From: Sporothrix humicola
Taxonomy: Eukaryota > Ascomycota > Sordariomycetes > Ophiostomatales > Ophiostomataceae
NCBI GenBank assembly: GCA_021396245.1
Contig: WNYE01000001.1
Span: 744,001 to 808,000, forward strand
DNA length: 64,000 nucleotides
Reading direction: 5' to 3'
Shown: in pieces, positions 50,350-62,548 of the stretch
Layout of the letters: each line of letters opens with the position of its first letter
Position numbering within the stretch: the stretch's first letter is position 1
Made by a program: the position numbers and the translations under genes
The notes under the pieces: model-generated
Databases searched by the model: none
Seen by the model: only the letters and a program-made list of their open reading frames with translations
What the model was told of the DNA's origin: nothing

Positions 50350-53300
50350 GATCTAGACCACCTAGAGCCTCTTGGACGGCCGTTGAAGAGCCTCAACACT
50401 TCAGCACGAAATCATGCCACAGAAAACGAATCATGTTCGCTCTTGCCGATGATGGAGGGTACAGAGAGTACACAGAAGACAGCACTGTTGAATCATCGTC
50501 GACCACTTGGCGGCTTGAAAAAAGGACCGCTAGGCAAATATCGTCGGCAAGAGGCACCAAGACGCACCCGATTATTCAATGCTTTGGGTTCTAGGCCGCC
50601 ATCCCACGGTCTTGGACCCCAAATGTTGAGATGGTGTTGACTCGTTGTTGAGAGTTTGACTTCCAACTTCAGTCCCCGACTCGCCGTCTCGCCCCCTTCA
50701 TCCCCATCCTCATATTCATCCTTTGTCGTTCCCGTCACCCAGCAACCTGAGACAGGAAGCAGTTCTCTCCGTCCTCCCCCATTCACCCCCCCAACCCCCA
50801 TTTCTCTCCCTTGCCGCTTTTGGCTTTTGGATTTTGACCTTGGGCCCTTTATCTCTTCTTCATGGTGTGGCTTGATGGTGTTTCGGTAATGGCGAAGACC
50901 CAGAGTTGTGCTTCGAGAATGAGTTCTTGGTACACTGTCTCTTTGTCCTGTACGCCCGAAAAGGTTCGAGATCAGCAACAAGGTTGCTTCTGAACTGGCT
51001 CTGGGGTCCATTGGGAACACTGGGTTCAAGCAAGAAAATCCCTTGAAACACCGCATCGAGAATAGACACAGTCTGCGGCACAGACATAGGGCTGTTGGTG
51101 GGTAAAGAAACAAGAAACAAGAAGACACAGGAAGGAAGGCGGGCGCAGGGATTACTAGGTGGGGGGACATTGAGAGACGAGAGAAGAGGCAAGAAAACGG
51201 TAACGGGTGGTATGATACCCGATAATCATGAACAGAAAAGGGCCCTAAGAAGAGAAGGCACAAAATGTAAAAGGCCCCAGAATTGGGTCACAAAGAACAG
51301 CCAAGGACCTCTAGGACTCAAGGCCCCAAGAGACCACAAAGGAGGATCACCACCCTCCACTACTGAGTACATCGATGAGAAGTACCCTGAGAGGAGACAA
51401 CCTCTGGGCTCACTGAGAACAAAGAAGACATGATATGGAGACTCATGAGTTGAGACTAGAAGGAGGGGCTGAGGGGGTCCTCGTGCTGGGAATAGAGCCA
51501 ACGGTCAATGTCAATTGACTATTTTTGCAATTGGGGAGGCGAAAAGATACAGCGTGAGAGAATAAAATATGGTGAGACATCACTTAGATGCAACGCTGGA
51601 AAGTCTGTAGCCGTTGACCGTTGAGTTTCCACGCGTCCCTGTCAGCGCAGTCTTGTCAGCGTCCTGTCATCTGTCACCCTCCACAATATGCACTTGTCTC
51701 CAACGGCCAACGGCAGAATGCTATGTCGCCAAATTTACTTTACAACACAAAACATACTTGTTCAAAAATACTTTTAAAGGGGGAAAAATAAATACAACAC
51801 TTAAAACAACACTCAATACACTCAGCAGACTCCCAACAACCAATGCCAACATATCTTACTACCTCCCAACATGCTTATGGGGACAACGCTACTTGATCGT
51901 GGGGATATTTCGACTTGTCTCTTTTTTTGCGTCGCCTTTCTTTCATCATCGATTATCCTACGATGTGTACGACGTAATACAACTGTATGTTAAGACTTTA
52001 TTCACACACCCCTCTTCCCCCCCCTCTTTTTTTGAGTTGTCTCCTGTCCCCCCACGAAACAACGGGAAACATATTGCCCTGCCTCAATCTACCCGCCTGT
52101 AACCCACCCCACGCCCCCAACATGTTGAAGTACGTCTAAGGTACGTTTTCGATTCTGAACTTCGTAATCCAGCGACACGGAGAATTTAGAAACAGACGCG
52201 GATAGTTGTTGCATGTAGGCAATGCAGGCACGATAGTAACACGCAGGGGTGCTATTTGGGGTAAGAATGAGGCAAACGGAGTACAAAAAGATGTGAGAAG
52301 CTATGCTGAAACCAATCACGGAACAGAATCACGGCAAGAACACAAAATCTACGAGTACAAGCGTCTCACGTCTCACTACTGCATCTCACATCTTCCATCT
52401 TCCATCCTCTCGCCTCATCTTCGGAAGCTAAGAGAGCCGTTTGACGTTGCCATGGATCTGAAACCATCCCTCATCAGGAAGCAAAGCGCGCCCTGTTACC
52501 GGATGGGGGATGGCAAAGAATAGTAGACGAGACCGACGAGAGGCGAGACGGTCGAGATGGGGTCCATATTGGCAAGTAGGAGAGGTAAATTGGTGTCAAG
52601 TGGTGGTATTGACAAAAGAGATGGAGGCGGGGAGTGGCGAGATATCGGAAAGTTTGTCAGGTATCGACCCATGGGTCCACTTCAAAGAGAGCTTTAAAGA
52701 GAGGAGAACGAGCGAGTTCACACGGAATACGTCCACAAAGACGCACGTACCGGTCTGAAGATGCGCAGCGGGAGCTAGACACGGGCAGCGGGAGCAGGGA
52801 GAGAGGGAACCAGAAAAAAAAGTGCAGGAAATATGAAGTGAAAGGGGAGACGAAAATCATGATGGGATAGAAAACGCAAAAATAGTTGGTGGGGGGGCCA
52901 ACAGGTCTAGGCCCATGAAACAAAGGGAGAGCATCCCGCGATGAAGAATAAAAGTAGAAAAAATGAGATATTGAATAAATGCAATTGAAAAATAGCGGAA
53001 TAGACGACGATTCGTTTCTACAAGTGTCAAATCGTTCTTTGTTCAGGACGACGCTTGTTAGCGAGGTAGGCGACACCAGGGTGCTGAAGCTAAGACCAAA
53101 TAGGTTTTGTGCCGTTGCTTCATATTTGCAGTTCTGCTGTTGCTTCAAGCGGTTTGCATGCTGTCGGCTAGCGAGGTGAGAGTGGTTTTGGATGGACAGT
53201 AAAAAGGCACAAAAATAAACCGAAATAAATCTTATCATCCAAGGTGAAGGCCATTTTGTGTCTCCATCCACCTGTTCTCATATCGCCTCTTCTCCCTGTC

Positions 53301-53943
53301 GGATTGAAAGGCATATCAGACCGAATGAATGTTGTTGGAAATCATCGTCTCTCGCTTATTGCTGCTCGTTGAATTTGTAAAGCGTTGCTCTTTTGCTGAC
53401 GCCGACATCGTCCAATGTAGGCCTCGATAGAAGTGCTGCAGAATAATTGTGGGGACTTCATGCAGCCAATATGCTCCCCACCCTCGGGTTCAGCCGTTGA
53501 AAGGATGGCCCTTTATGTGGCCCCCTCAACCAGGATTTGCAGGGATGATACTCTGCGCAACGGGGGCCAAAAAACAGGTCTGGCTAAGATGCAGAAAAGA
53601 CAAGCACAGACGGTTAAAAACAGCGTGTTAAGGGGCCCAAAAGCGGCCAAAAGTCGCCTCGTGGGCGGCAGAACAACAGGGAGGGGTGTGTATCGAAAGA
53701 GAGACGAAACGAAACATTCTGTTGGAGGGATGAACGAAGACAGAAACGAGCAGGGATGTAGGCTCAATGTTTCATCGTTTCCTGTTCCTTTTCCTGTCCC
53801 CAGATTTCTTTCCTGTTGCTTCTCAGTTTTGCCTCCAAAACTAGTCTGATCTTTCGAAAGTCTGCCCCGCGGGCCTATTTCTGGTCGCATGGCTGTATCG
53901 ACCAGGTCGCAAATCCACAAACAAGTCCGCAAACCGGCCATTC

Positions 53944-53970
53944 TGCGCCTCTTGCGCCTCTTGCGCCTCT
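53944..53970. repeat. Tandem repeat, 9-bp unit x 3
   Basis: TGCGCCTCT is repeated three times exactly, followed by a degenerate copy. The minus strand of this patch would read as repeated Gln-Glu-Ala. Confidence 0.94.
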
Positions 53971-55671
53971 GGCGTCTTGTGCGACTTTGCTTGTTTTGCG
54001 ACGGCCCGGCTATTGGTTGAGAAGACTTGGCCCAACGATGTTTCCCTGTGTCCCCTGCTGTGCCTTTTTTTCACTTTCGCTAATGTGTCCCAGGATTATG
54101 CCGGCTGTCAGACTAGCAGATACACCTAGCCGCCTGATACCCTGATTAACTGATCATCCTGGATGTCATGATGCATATTCTGCCCACACACCCATCGTCG
54201 TTTATCGCGTCTCGTTGCCACTTTTGGACATCCGAATGCCTTTCCCATCGGCCTGCAGAAAGTATCCGAGCCTTCTTTTCTCGAATTGAGCCTTGTTTTG
54301 GTCTGCAGACAGGCCGTTCTGATGTGCGTCGTCCGTCGTCCGCCGAGAGTCCTGCGTCTTGCGGCGGAAGGAATGGGAAGATGGAGAATATGCAGAGAGG
54401 CAGTCGGCACTTTCTGCTGTCATCCTGCAAGGGCAGCGCTCTTCGGCGAATTGTGTCGTCACAAATAGATTGCCTGCAGAAGTAGCTGCATGAGAGCCTG
54501 CGGGAAAAGAGGTTGCACAAGGGTTATTTTTACCAGGCCCAACACACACCTGAAGATGCCCACTCACACTTTCAGACGATTGCTGTTGCCACGGCCAGTG
54601 AGTTTGCCCGACGGTGATCGTCTTTCATGGGTCGATGCTTGTTGTTTGCCGTTTATTTTTGTTTTGTGGCGCCAGTATTGAGTGAATGAGGAACGTCGGT
54701 ATTACGTGCTACAATGCCTCATATGCCCAATATAGTACAATGGTCAAGTCAAGTAAGGCTGTAAAAATGGAAAGTGCGGGTGCGATGTCGAGTACAGAAG
54801 GAAAGATCGATGGGTCGCTCCTGCCTCAACGAGATCAGACGTTGTTGAACATCGCACATGCGGGGTACAAAACTCGAGATGGAAGGCGCGACCCGTCACT
54901 CAACCACCGATGTATGACAGCAAGGCCCCACTTTTTACCTGCCTGATTTCACTCATTCGCTCATAACTTCGGAATTGCGTACAGCGGGAAGGCGCAGCAC
55001 AAGATGCGGAAGGAACGAAGAAGCAGCCGCAACTAAATCTCCAAAACTTCAGATAAACGCAATTACAACCTCATCTCTCCCTTTTGCAATCACACCCTCA
55101 TCCACAACTGCCACCACAGACCTAAAACAGGCGCACACAAAACGCGCATCTGTGCCACCGAACAAGCAACGAGCACAGCGAGCAACAGACACCTTGGGGA
55201 ACCATCCGCGCCCCGCCTGCAAACAGACCAGAGAAGTGAAAGAGAAAAACAGGCCCCCACCACCCTTCAAACGTCAAGGAGGCCCCGAAGCGACAGAAAA
55301 AGAGGCATCAAACGTAATCGAAGCGACGGAGAGTCAAGCAATCTGGTCGGCGAGGACAGAATAGGCAAAACATGGCCCCCGAGCCGGCCGTCTGCGGGTA
55401 AACAGGCGCCTTGAACCACAAAATCGTCATTCCATCCATCGAATAACAGGCACAATTCGGTATCAGCAGACTCGACCGTGATCCGCAACGGACCAATCCC
55501 AGCGCCGATTAGACGCCCTCTTCCGGCCCCCATCTGCCATTGCATCGGCGCCGCAGCCTTCTTTATTGTCCAGAAATACGACAAACCGTTTTTCGGCCTG
55601 CCACATTGCACCGTTCCGGCATTCAAAAGTGCAGGAAGTAGTGCAGAACGGTGCAGAAAAGAGCACTCATG

Positions 55672-56526
55672 CGGCCGCAACTAGAAAGGCCGTATTTTGG
55701 CAACCACCAATCAGCCTAAGCCACCCAACGGCAAACGAGCAAAACAGTAGACAGCAAAACGGCGACAACCACCAGCCAACAACCACATCTGCGTTTATTT
55801 GCAGAACTCACAGCCTGCAGACTGCAGCAGCCTGCTTTCCGCCGTCTTGGCAAACCTGGTTGTCGTCTGCGTCGTCAGGTCGCACAGTCGGGTTGCCATT
55901 TGCGTCTTTGCATCGCTGGTTCTGCTGCTCCTTCGCCTGCATCGCCTGCGTCTCATCGCATCGCCTGTGCTTTTCTTAGGCCCGTCTACCACACTTTACA
56001 TATCGCACCTCGCACTCTCTCGCACCCTCCTCCAAATTGTGTTCTATTCCTTTCGACGGCATATTCGTCGCGCTTGTGGCGAGTTTCGTCTGCTTTTGGC
56101 AGTTGCTTCTGGACCCCTGCGACCAACAACAACCACATCAACCTCAACAGCACGATTCCGGACTCGTGTCCTGCTCCCCAACAGACACGTTCTTACTCTT
56201 GTCGACGGGACCAAACTGTACATCGGCTGCTTTCATCCTTTGTTGCCGCTGTGTACACGCCCCCTCCTTGAACCCTTTTTTACTTTATTTTTTTTTGGCC
56301 ATTTTTTCTTCTGTTTATTCTTTCTTTCTTTGTCTCCTCCCACCACCCGTCGCCACCGGGCCCCAGATCACCATCCTCGTCTCACCCCCTGCCCGTCAAC
56401 CCGCATCAACAACAAAGAAAAGTGAGAGACTTGTAAAAAAACGAAGGAAAAAAAGGCGACAATATCAACCGGTCATCAACATCGACCACTCAAACGCTCT
56501 CTCAGTCGGCCTTGCCATTTGCGGAT
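55672..56526 (+). promoter_or_regulatory. Long ATG-free 5' leader of the F-box gene
   Basis: Reading every line from 55672 to the start codon at 56527, I find no ATG on the + strand in 855 bases, where about thirteen would be expected at equal base use. The last upstream ATG is at 55669-55671. The stretch is rich in CAACAACC and CTCCTC words and contains a T-rich block at about 56275-56335. ATG depletion of this length is the usual mark of a transcribed leader, so the promoter probably lies at or upstream of about 55.7 kb. No clear TATA box was seen. A leader intron is possible but not demonstrated. Confidence 0.55.
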
Positions 56527-59500
56527 ATGGCCTCAGAGGCCCATCTTCCTTCGTACGAAGAGGCCGTGACCGGTGGCCATTGGCTCGACCTAGTCGCCCC
56601 GTATGTCTCGCTCAAAGACTACTCTAAACTCTGTCGAGTATCACGCCGCTTCTACGATCAATTCGCTCCTCGATTATGGAACGACCCACTGCAAACTGCC
56701 CGGCTTCTAGGCCTGCATCCCAACGACGGTGCGTGAATTTCGCTTGTTTTTCAATTTTCTATTGATTCATTTTTCTTTGATTTTCACCCGCTGTCATTGA
56801 TTCCATTGTTTGCCGTTCTGCCCGGGTCCATATTGTCCGCTTGCCCTATGGCATAGCCGTTGAAGGGACCCTCTTTCTTTTCACAGTGATTCCTCTACCT
56901 CGTGTCTTCTAGGCGAGACATATCGAGGCATATCTCTTCACCAGCTTCAGACTCTTATCCCCTTTTGGCACCAATGTGCGCAGCTGTCTCGATTCGTTAT
57001 GGACATAGACGGGCCCATTTTAGTAGTTCGCCAAACGCATCTACAATCAATGCTGTGCGTGCGTGTAATCGATCTTGATTTTGCAACGGCGCGTCTGAAT
57101 AGGTGTTGTTTTAGATTTTAGGGGTCGAGATATCAGATTATCACCTGATCTGCCCATTGTGTCAAGTGCACTATTGTTTGATTTTTCTTGGGTTTCTTTG
57201 AATTTTGCGCTGGTGATTTCTTTGTGCTTTGATGATTGACGCACACCTGGCCTAACATCACGATTCTAGATTTGCAATGGTTCATCTATTTTGTCACAAG
57301 GCATGCAAAGGCTGTGAGAGATAGCACTCGCCGGCTCGTCGTGTCCCTAGACTTTCGGGCATTTGCCGCAGATATACCGACGTCCATTGCCGGCACCAGT
57401 GGTCGTGGTGGGTTCTCAGAGACCCTCCGGCTCATTGCCACATATTTCCCGGCTGTGCGGTGTATTCTGCTTGGTGGAAATGGAGGCTACGATCCATCCG
57501 ATCTAGGCCATCCCCCCAGGCCCGATGATTTTCCCGAGGATGGCTCTCATCCGATGCCCTTGATACTAGATGTTGAGCGCTGTGGTATGCATTTGCCCAG
57601 CAATTTCTTCCACCCATCGTACTGGCGGCAGTTAGCCTACCTAGATATGTCTGATGTGCCGGGCTCTCTCAAGGGAATCATCAAGACGGGTACCTTTAAC
57701 CAGGGTGCGTTGCCACACCTGCGTATCCTCAAGCTTCGTGGACGAGAGCTAGACGATGCATCACTCGCACCGATAGCCGAGCACGTAAAGCAGAGGGTCT
57801 GGAGCCTAGACTTGAGCAACAATAAGCTTACAGACGGCTCCGTGCACTCCCTGTTCCACCAGTGCTTTGGTACAGATGATTTGACTGCACATACAAGCCA
57901 CTATGAGGTCGAGGGGAAGCTCGCCACGATGGAAGGTTTACCGGGAGAGGCAATCCCGCCACGCTGGCGCGGATGGGTCTCGTACATTGTCGAGTCGTCC
58001 ACCAGTGGCACATTCTCCCATCCGGACCGGTATCTGGCTGATGCCCCGGTCTATGGGGCAGATAACCACAACAACCCGAGCATATCCCGGCTGGCAGGCA
58101 ACGAGCCGCTGAGGCGTGACCGGGTCCAGGACGTGAAGAAGGCTCTAGCAGGCGGGCCAGGGAAAGTACCGCTGGACTGGCATCATGTGCGAGATGCTGA
58201 CGTCTGCATGCTGCCGCCGTCTCTGACGCACCTCTACCTCAGCGGTAACCGGGACTTCACGGTAGAGGGCGTTGAGTCACTCTTTCGCTGCTCTCGAGGG
58301 CACATCCAGCACTTTGACTGTGCATCGCCTGCCATCCCGACATATGGCCAAGTACCCTTCACCTTGAACGGCATCATCGGCCGGAGTCATCTCTTCCGTC
58401 CCGTGGTAGCCTCAAATCTGCGCAGCTTGCGCGTCCATCACTCCATTGTCACTAATATCCCAACACTCAATGATCCGACCAAGAGTCCACGAGAGGCTTT
58501 GGTGTTCGCTGAGACTGTGCTACGTGAGAGGGCCGAGTTTGCATACCCTCTGTCGCTGTCGGCCTCTGGTCCCTTTGGCCCTGATTGGAACCCACGCCTC
58601 GAGTCTCTCACATTGGCTGGTCTTCCACGGGTCTCCACGGGCCCTCTAATCGACAGCCTGATCCGGTTTCTGGTCTCCGCGGGCGAGCAAGAAGCGGCGG
58701 TGATCGCTTCATCTTCATCTGCGTCATTGACCTCCTCCCGGTTGCCTGTACAAGTATCACGCCGGGGCCCCACCATGCTGAGAGGACTGAGGCACCTGCG
58801 ACTCGAGTTCGAGCCGTATCCACCGCAGGACGAAGATCTCCCTGTAGATGGTACATTTGCCAGTCTGGATGCAAAGGCGCTGTTGAACTCTGGTGGGGAA
58901 CGGAAATTCAGCTTCTTTGGGGAAACGAGGTCTGCTGAGACGGCAGCGAGTGAGGCCATTACAGAGGCAACAACAGAGGCAACGCCGAAACTATTCGGCG
59001 ACCGCATACCCGAAAAGGAAAATTTAAGCACTTGTACCAGTGGCAACGGCAGTGGTAGCAGCCGTGCCGTTGCCACCGCCAGCACGGACTCGCCAGCTTC
59101 CCCAGATCGCCTACATCTCGGGCTAGCCCCGGAACATACCGTTGGTCAGATCCAGGCTGCCGATGAGAACGAATACGAGTATCAGCCGGGCCGGCTGCAG
59201 CACTACCCTCTGTCTGGGTCACTTGACGCCAGAAGCGAGTATGTCCGTGAAGTGGTATCATTGGGGGAACATAAGAACGATGGCGATGGCGATGACGATG
59301 CAGCATCCAATCACGAAGACAACAAGAAGACGAAGATGGTCCAGCTCTCAGTCTGGGTCGGAACCGGACGGCCGGGAGCCAACAGAGCCGTGAACGCTTA
59401 CATGGCCAACCTCAGTAGGCCATTGCTGAGAAGACACATCCGGCCTGCGACTCCGGACCAAGTTGCAGCCGGTGTACCTATGGGGGCATGCGTGTACAAT

Positions 59501-59932
59501 GCTGCGTGGGATGCTATCCTGTGGCTACCTGTCGACATCGACATGGACAGGATCGGGAAGAAGAGTGAGGGGGAAGGCGGAAGAGGCAGAAGCGGGCATG
59601 TGACCGCAACGAGCGCTGCTGCCGACGACCATGGCGGGGCTCGCCTAAGATCAGGGCCGTCTGTTCCCCTATATCCTAGTCCAACAACAAAAGACCCTCG
59701 GCGGGGTAAAGACAGGCAAGAGATGCGGGACGTCGTCGATGCTATTCGCCAGTTCCGCGCCGCAACTCGGACTGGAATACACCGACCTAGTGGCCTGGTA
59801 GAAGGGGTTGAGGGGGACCCTAGGGGGGTGGGAAGAGCTGAAAGAGGGCCGATACCGCCGTACAACAACCAACGGACAGAACCAACGGCTCGCCACTGGT
59901 CCGGCTCTCTGGAAGTGCTGCTTGCGTCTTGA
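56527..59932 (+). CDS. F-box / leucine-rich-repeat-like protein (about 1004 residues)
   Basis: Exons are 56527-56728, 56913-57062 and 57270-59932 (about 1004 residues), ending in TGA. The start is the first ATG after an 855-base ATG-free leader. Residues 18-55 (HWLDLVAPYV...FAPRLWNDPL) have the hydrophobic spacing of an F-box, including LCRVSRRFYD. Leucine-rich segments follow near residues 293 (VWSLDLSNNKLTDGSV), 434 (LTHLYLSGNRDFTVEGV), 561 (LESLTLAGLPRV) and 623 (LRHLRLEFEPYP). A disordered Ser/Thr/Ala/Glu stretch (about 645-720) and an acidic patch (about 780-790) come next. The C-terminus has a conserved-looking WxxxLWLPVDID-type segment and ends SGSLEVLL. F-box/LRR proteins typically recruit substrates to SCF ubiquitin ligases; that role and the substrate are inferred. 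It converges with the Mch1 gene. Confidence 0.82.
56729..56912 (+). other. Intron 1 of the F-box gene
   Basis: Donor GTGCGT at 56729 and acceptor TTCTAG ending at 56912, phase 1, 184 bases. An earlier acceptor ending at 56886 (TTTCACAG) would lead into an in-frame TAG, so the downstream acceptor was chosen. No strong branch consensus is visible. Confidence 0.75.
57063..57269 (+). other. Intron 2 of the F-box gene
   Basis: The acceptor ATTCTAG ends at 57269, with a CTAAC branch site at 57252-57256. The donor is less certain. GTGTAA at 57063 is the only GT in the GTGCGTGCGTGTAA stretch that leaves phase 1 and joins the long third exon in frame. The GT at 57055 leaves phase 2; those at 57059 and 57065 leave phase 0. 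The join makes codon 118 His. Confidence 0.6.
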
Positions 59933-62548
59933 GATGCCGGTGAATGGCTGGGATGGCCGGGGTAGACGCGATAGACGCGACGGGAAGAAACGGACGCGAG
60001 TGCGAACGAGAAGGGAGAAGATGGGAAAACGCGTGAGGCGGAAGACCGAAAAAGAGTCTCGACCCTGGGATCTGGATCACCGCCGGCTCAGGGCTTCAGC
60101 CGTCCGGCCAGGGAGGTAGATTCTGCGTCAGCTGTCTTGATATGAGGACATTAGGGCTCATATCACGTGCAAAGGCGTGCTTGTTTCACTTGCCTCTTTT
60201 GTTTTCCAGCAATATGGATGGAGGCTTGCTGCTGGCTTGTTGGATGCCTTATGGTTGGTTTATCATCATAACTTCAATAGTTCACGTTGTAATGGATGCA
60301 AACAATATCTATGGTTGGATGGTCTGGATGCCAGGGGATTCTGATGTTGAAGAAGAGAGGAAGAGGAAGAGAGAAAAGGGAAGAAAAAAACCCGTTTCCG
60401 TTTTTATTCGCTGCTTTAAACGTATTTAGAGGACATCAGGACACCTCAGCATCAGAAAAAGCACCACACCAGGCATCAAGATATCACAAAAGGACGACGT
60501 TGCGTCAAGTTGAATATAGTTGTCAGTGACTAATCAGTGACTAACACGAAGGGTTTAACAATCTCCCGGAAAAGGCCCTGGGGGTTCTCTTTAAGCGACC
60601 GAAATTGTATTGGCGCCCGTGTCCTCCGAGAGCCCATAAAATCTAATGATGCCTTTTAGGGTAAGGCTAGCATAAATTCTGGAGCTAATACAACAACAGA
60701 AACAACATCACCAACGGATGCACGTATCGAGATCTGCCTCCACAGTATCAAACGGATTCCCAATAACAGCTGTTTTCAGTATAGAAGCCCAAAGGCAGGC
60801 CACCAACAAAGAGAAGGAGTTTCCCGATGATCAGGTGGCCGGAAAAGATATATCCCACCTGGTTGGGATCTCATTCGATTTTTTTGTAGTCGGCGATGCG
60901 GGGGAAGAAACATAATATAAAAAAGGCACCGGTCGTGGCGAGGCTCGGCTAGTTTTTCCGTTTTTGGATATTGGTTTTGTTAGTTGTTAGTCGATGCACT
61001 ATTCAGAAGAGGGGCTGGGGGCACACATGCAATTCTTTTTATCATCTACGCATGACTCCATCACAAATAGGAAGTAGGAATGCCGCGATATCTAGATGCC
61101 TAGATGTTCATATGTTCAGAGAACGAAAGTTCTAGATCCCAAGACGGAATGATGCCGTTAAGGGGTTCAAGAAAAGCAACAGCAGTAAACGCGTTGTATG
61201 GGCGGAGCAGATCACCAGGTCTGTTGGTAGCATACATTTCAAGGTCGAAGACGTAACCAACGCTTCAACTACAGTCATGGCAACGAGATGAAATCTCCAC
61301 CATCAATCTACAATCACCACAGCCCCTTCCCCCCTTTCCCCGCATCTTCACATCGCCGACCGACTCCCAACGATCAAGCACTATCGACGAGTTGGCTTGG
61401 CAAAGTCAATAAGTATCTACTGCTCAACAATAAGGTTTGGCGTATGTCACAAGGCGCGAAGACGGGCTGTTCAAGATCTGCCGATCACACACAATGAACT
61501 GATATGCACTTATTTGCCTCTGAAGCCCGAACCGTCTTTGGGCGGTCGATGAACAGGTCTCAACTATCATGCTTTAAACAGAGCTTTTAAAAATTCAGTT
61601 CTAGTCCAGAATGCTGGATGGCTCAGATGCGAAAATACCACAACTACACGGACGCCCCCATCGAAATTGGGCATTTGGTGCATACGCGGGTCGATACATT
61701 GAGGCTCTTCAGCCCCGTACAAAGGGGACATGGACAGCAGGTCTCGATACCTCGAATTTCAGTCTTGTTCTTACATGCCACCATTTCCAGTACTGTTTCG
61801 CCTCCAGAAAACGGGCGTTCCAGGAAGCTGGATGAAACGGAGTCTTTTTGCGGGGAGGTCGACACTGTGATGATACGATTATGGGGGCGCCGTTCTGTGA
61901 CGGGGTCCAGCTACTCCTAACGGTAATTTAGTGCCGCCTTATACCGGAAAATCTGTCGCTATTGCGCTGACCCGAATTGCGGTAGCCTATCGGAATATCT
62001 AACGGAATTATTTACATCGAGTGCCCCAATCGGCAACTTGATCATAGTACTAATCCTAAGAAAAAGTGCGGCGTCGGTGTGATGAAATAGAGTGTGTACT
62101 TTTTAAACCTTTAGCATCACAGTGTTGATACGCATTGATGGAAAAGGAGATGGGCGTGATTAATTAGTAAAATGATGCAAGAATTTGATGATTATGGCAA
62201 TTTTTGTCATGGAAATTGAAACATGCGAATCTAGAAGAAAATTAAAGAAACGGGAGGGAAATTCAAAACCACTCGGATGCAAATGTGTAAGTCAAATTCG
62301 ATGTCAATGGTTAATCAAATGGAAAATAAGGAGCTCAAAAGCAAATCTAAATTTCCAGAGTCAAATTCAAATACAGGCGTGAAGATATCGTTTCACATGT
62401 TCCACAAAATACAGGGGTAACCAGTAATTGCCTAAAACGGAAATAAGTAAAGAAGAAAATGTTCGTCATTGACACAGAAACTCGCTGATTAAACATACGA
62501 AATATTGTAGTCGTACAAATGCCTCTAAAAAATCAAATGGTAATCCCT
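59933..62548. other. Intergenic region between convergent genes
   Basis: This stretch should hold the 3' untranslated regions of the F-box gene (left) and of the Mch1 gene (right, minus strand). The frame 59808-60119, overlapping the F-box stop, yields a very basic Arg-rich product and is probably fortuitous. A GTGACTAA-type direct duplication lies at about 60526-60544. A 100-codon frame at 61618-61920 shows no recognised domain. AT content rises towards 62100-62520. No RNA gene was found. Confidence 0.6.

Larger units (their letters stand above)
44371..55671. other. Non-coding right desert, part 2
   Basis: No gene is supported. Visible items: TACGGAGTA at 44731-44739, TTGCAT words at about 45960-46030, and GATTCT/GATTTT repeats at about 48090-48140. 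T/A homopolymer junctions lie at 49494-49514 and 50324-50349, a 12-bp repeat at 49836-49883, TACGACGTA at 51968-51976, and a 9-bp repeat at 53944-53970. The longest frame (minus 50493-51263, 256 codons) translates to low-complexity sequence with a purine-rich antisense and is treated as chance. Confidence 0.65.

Noticed and set aside
50493..51263. 256-codon minus-strand frame
   Set aside because: Low-complexity Ser/Leu/Cys start and Gly/Glu/Arg patches without motifs, in a purine/pyrimidine-skewed patch. No intron signals or homologous features were seen.
55799..56425. 208-codon + strand frame before the F-box gene
   Set aside because: The frame has no ATG start, since the whole stretch is ATG-free. 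It lies in the presumed 5' leader, and its product is low-complexity.
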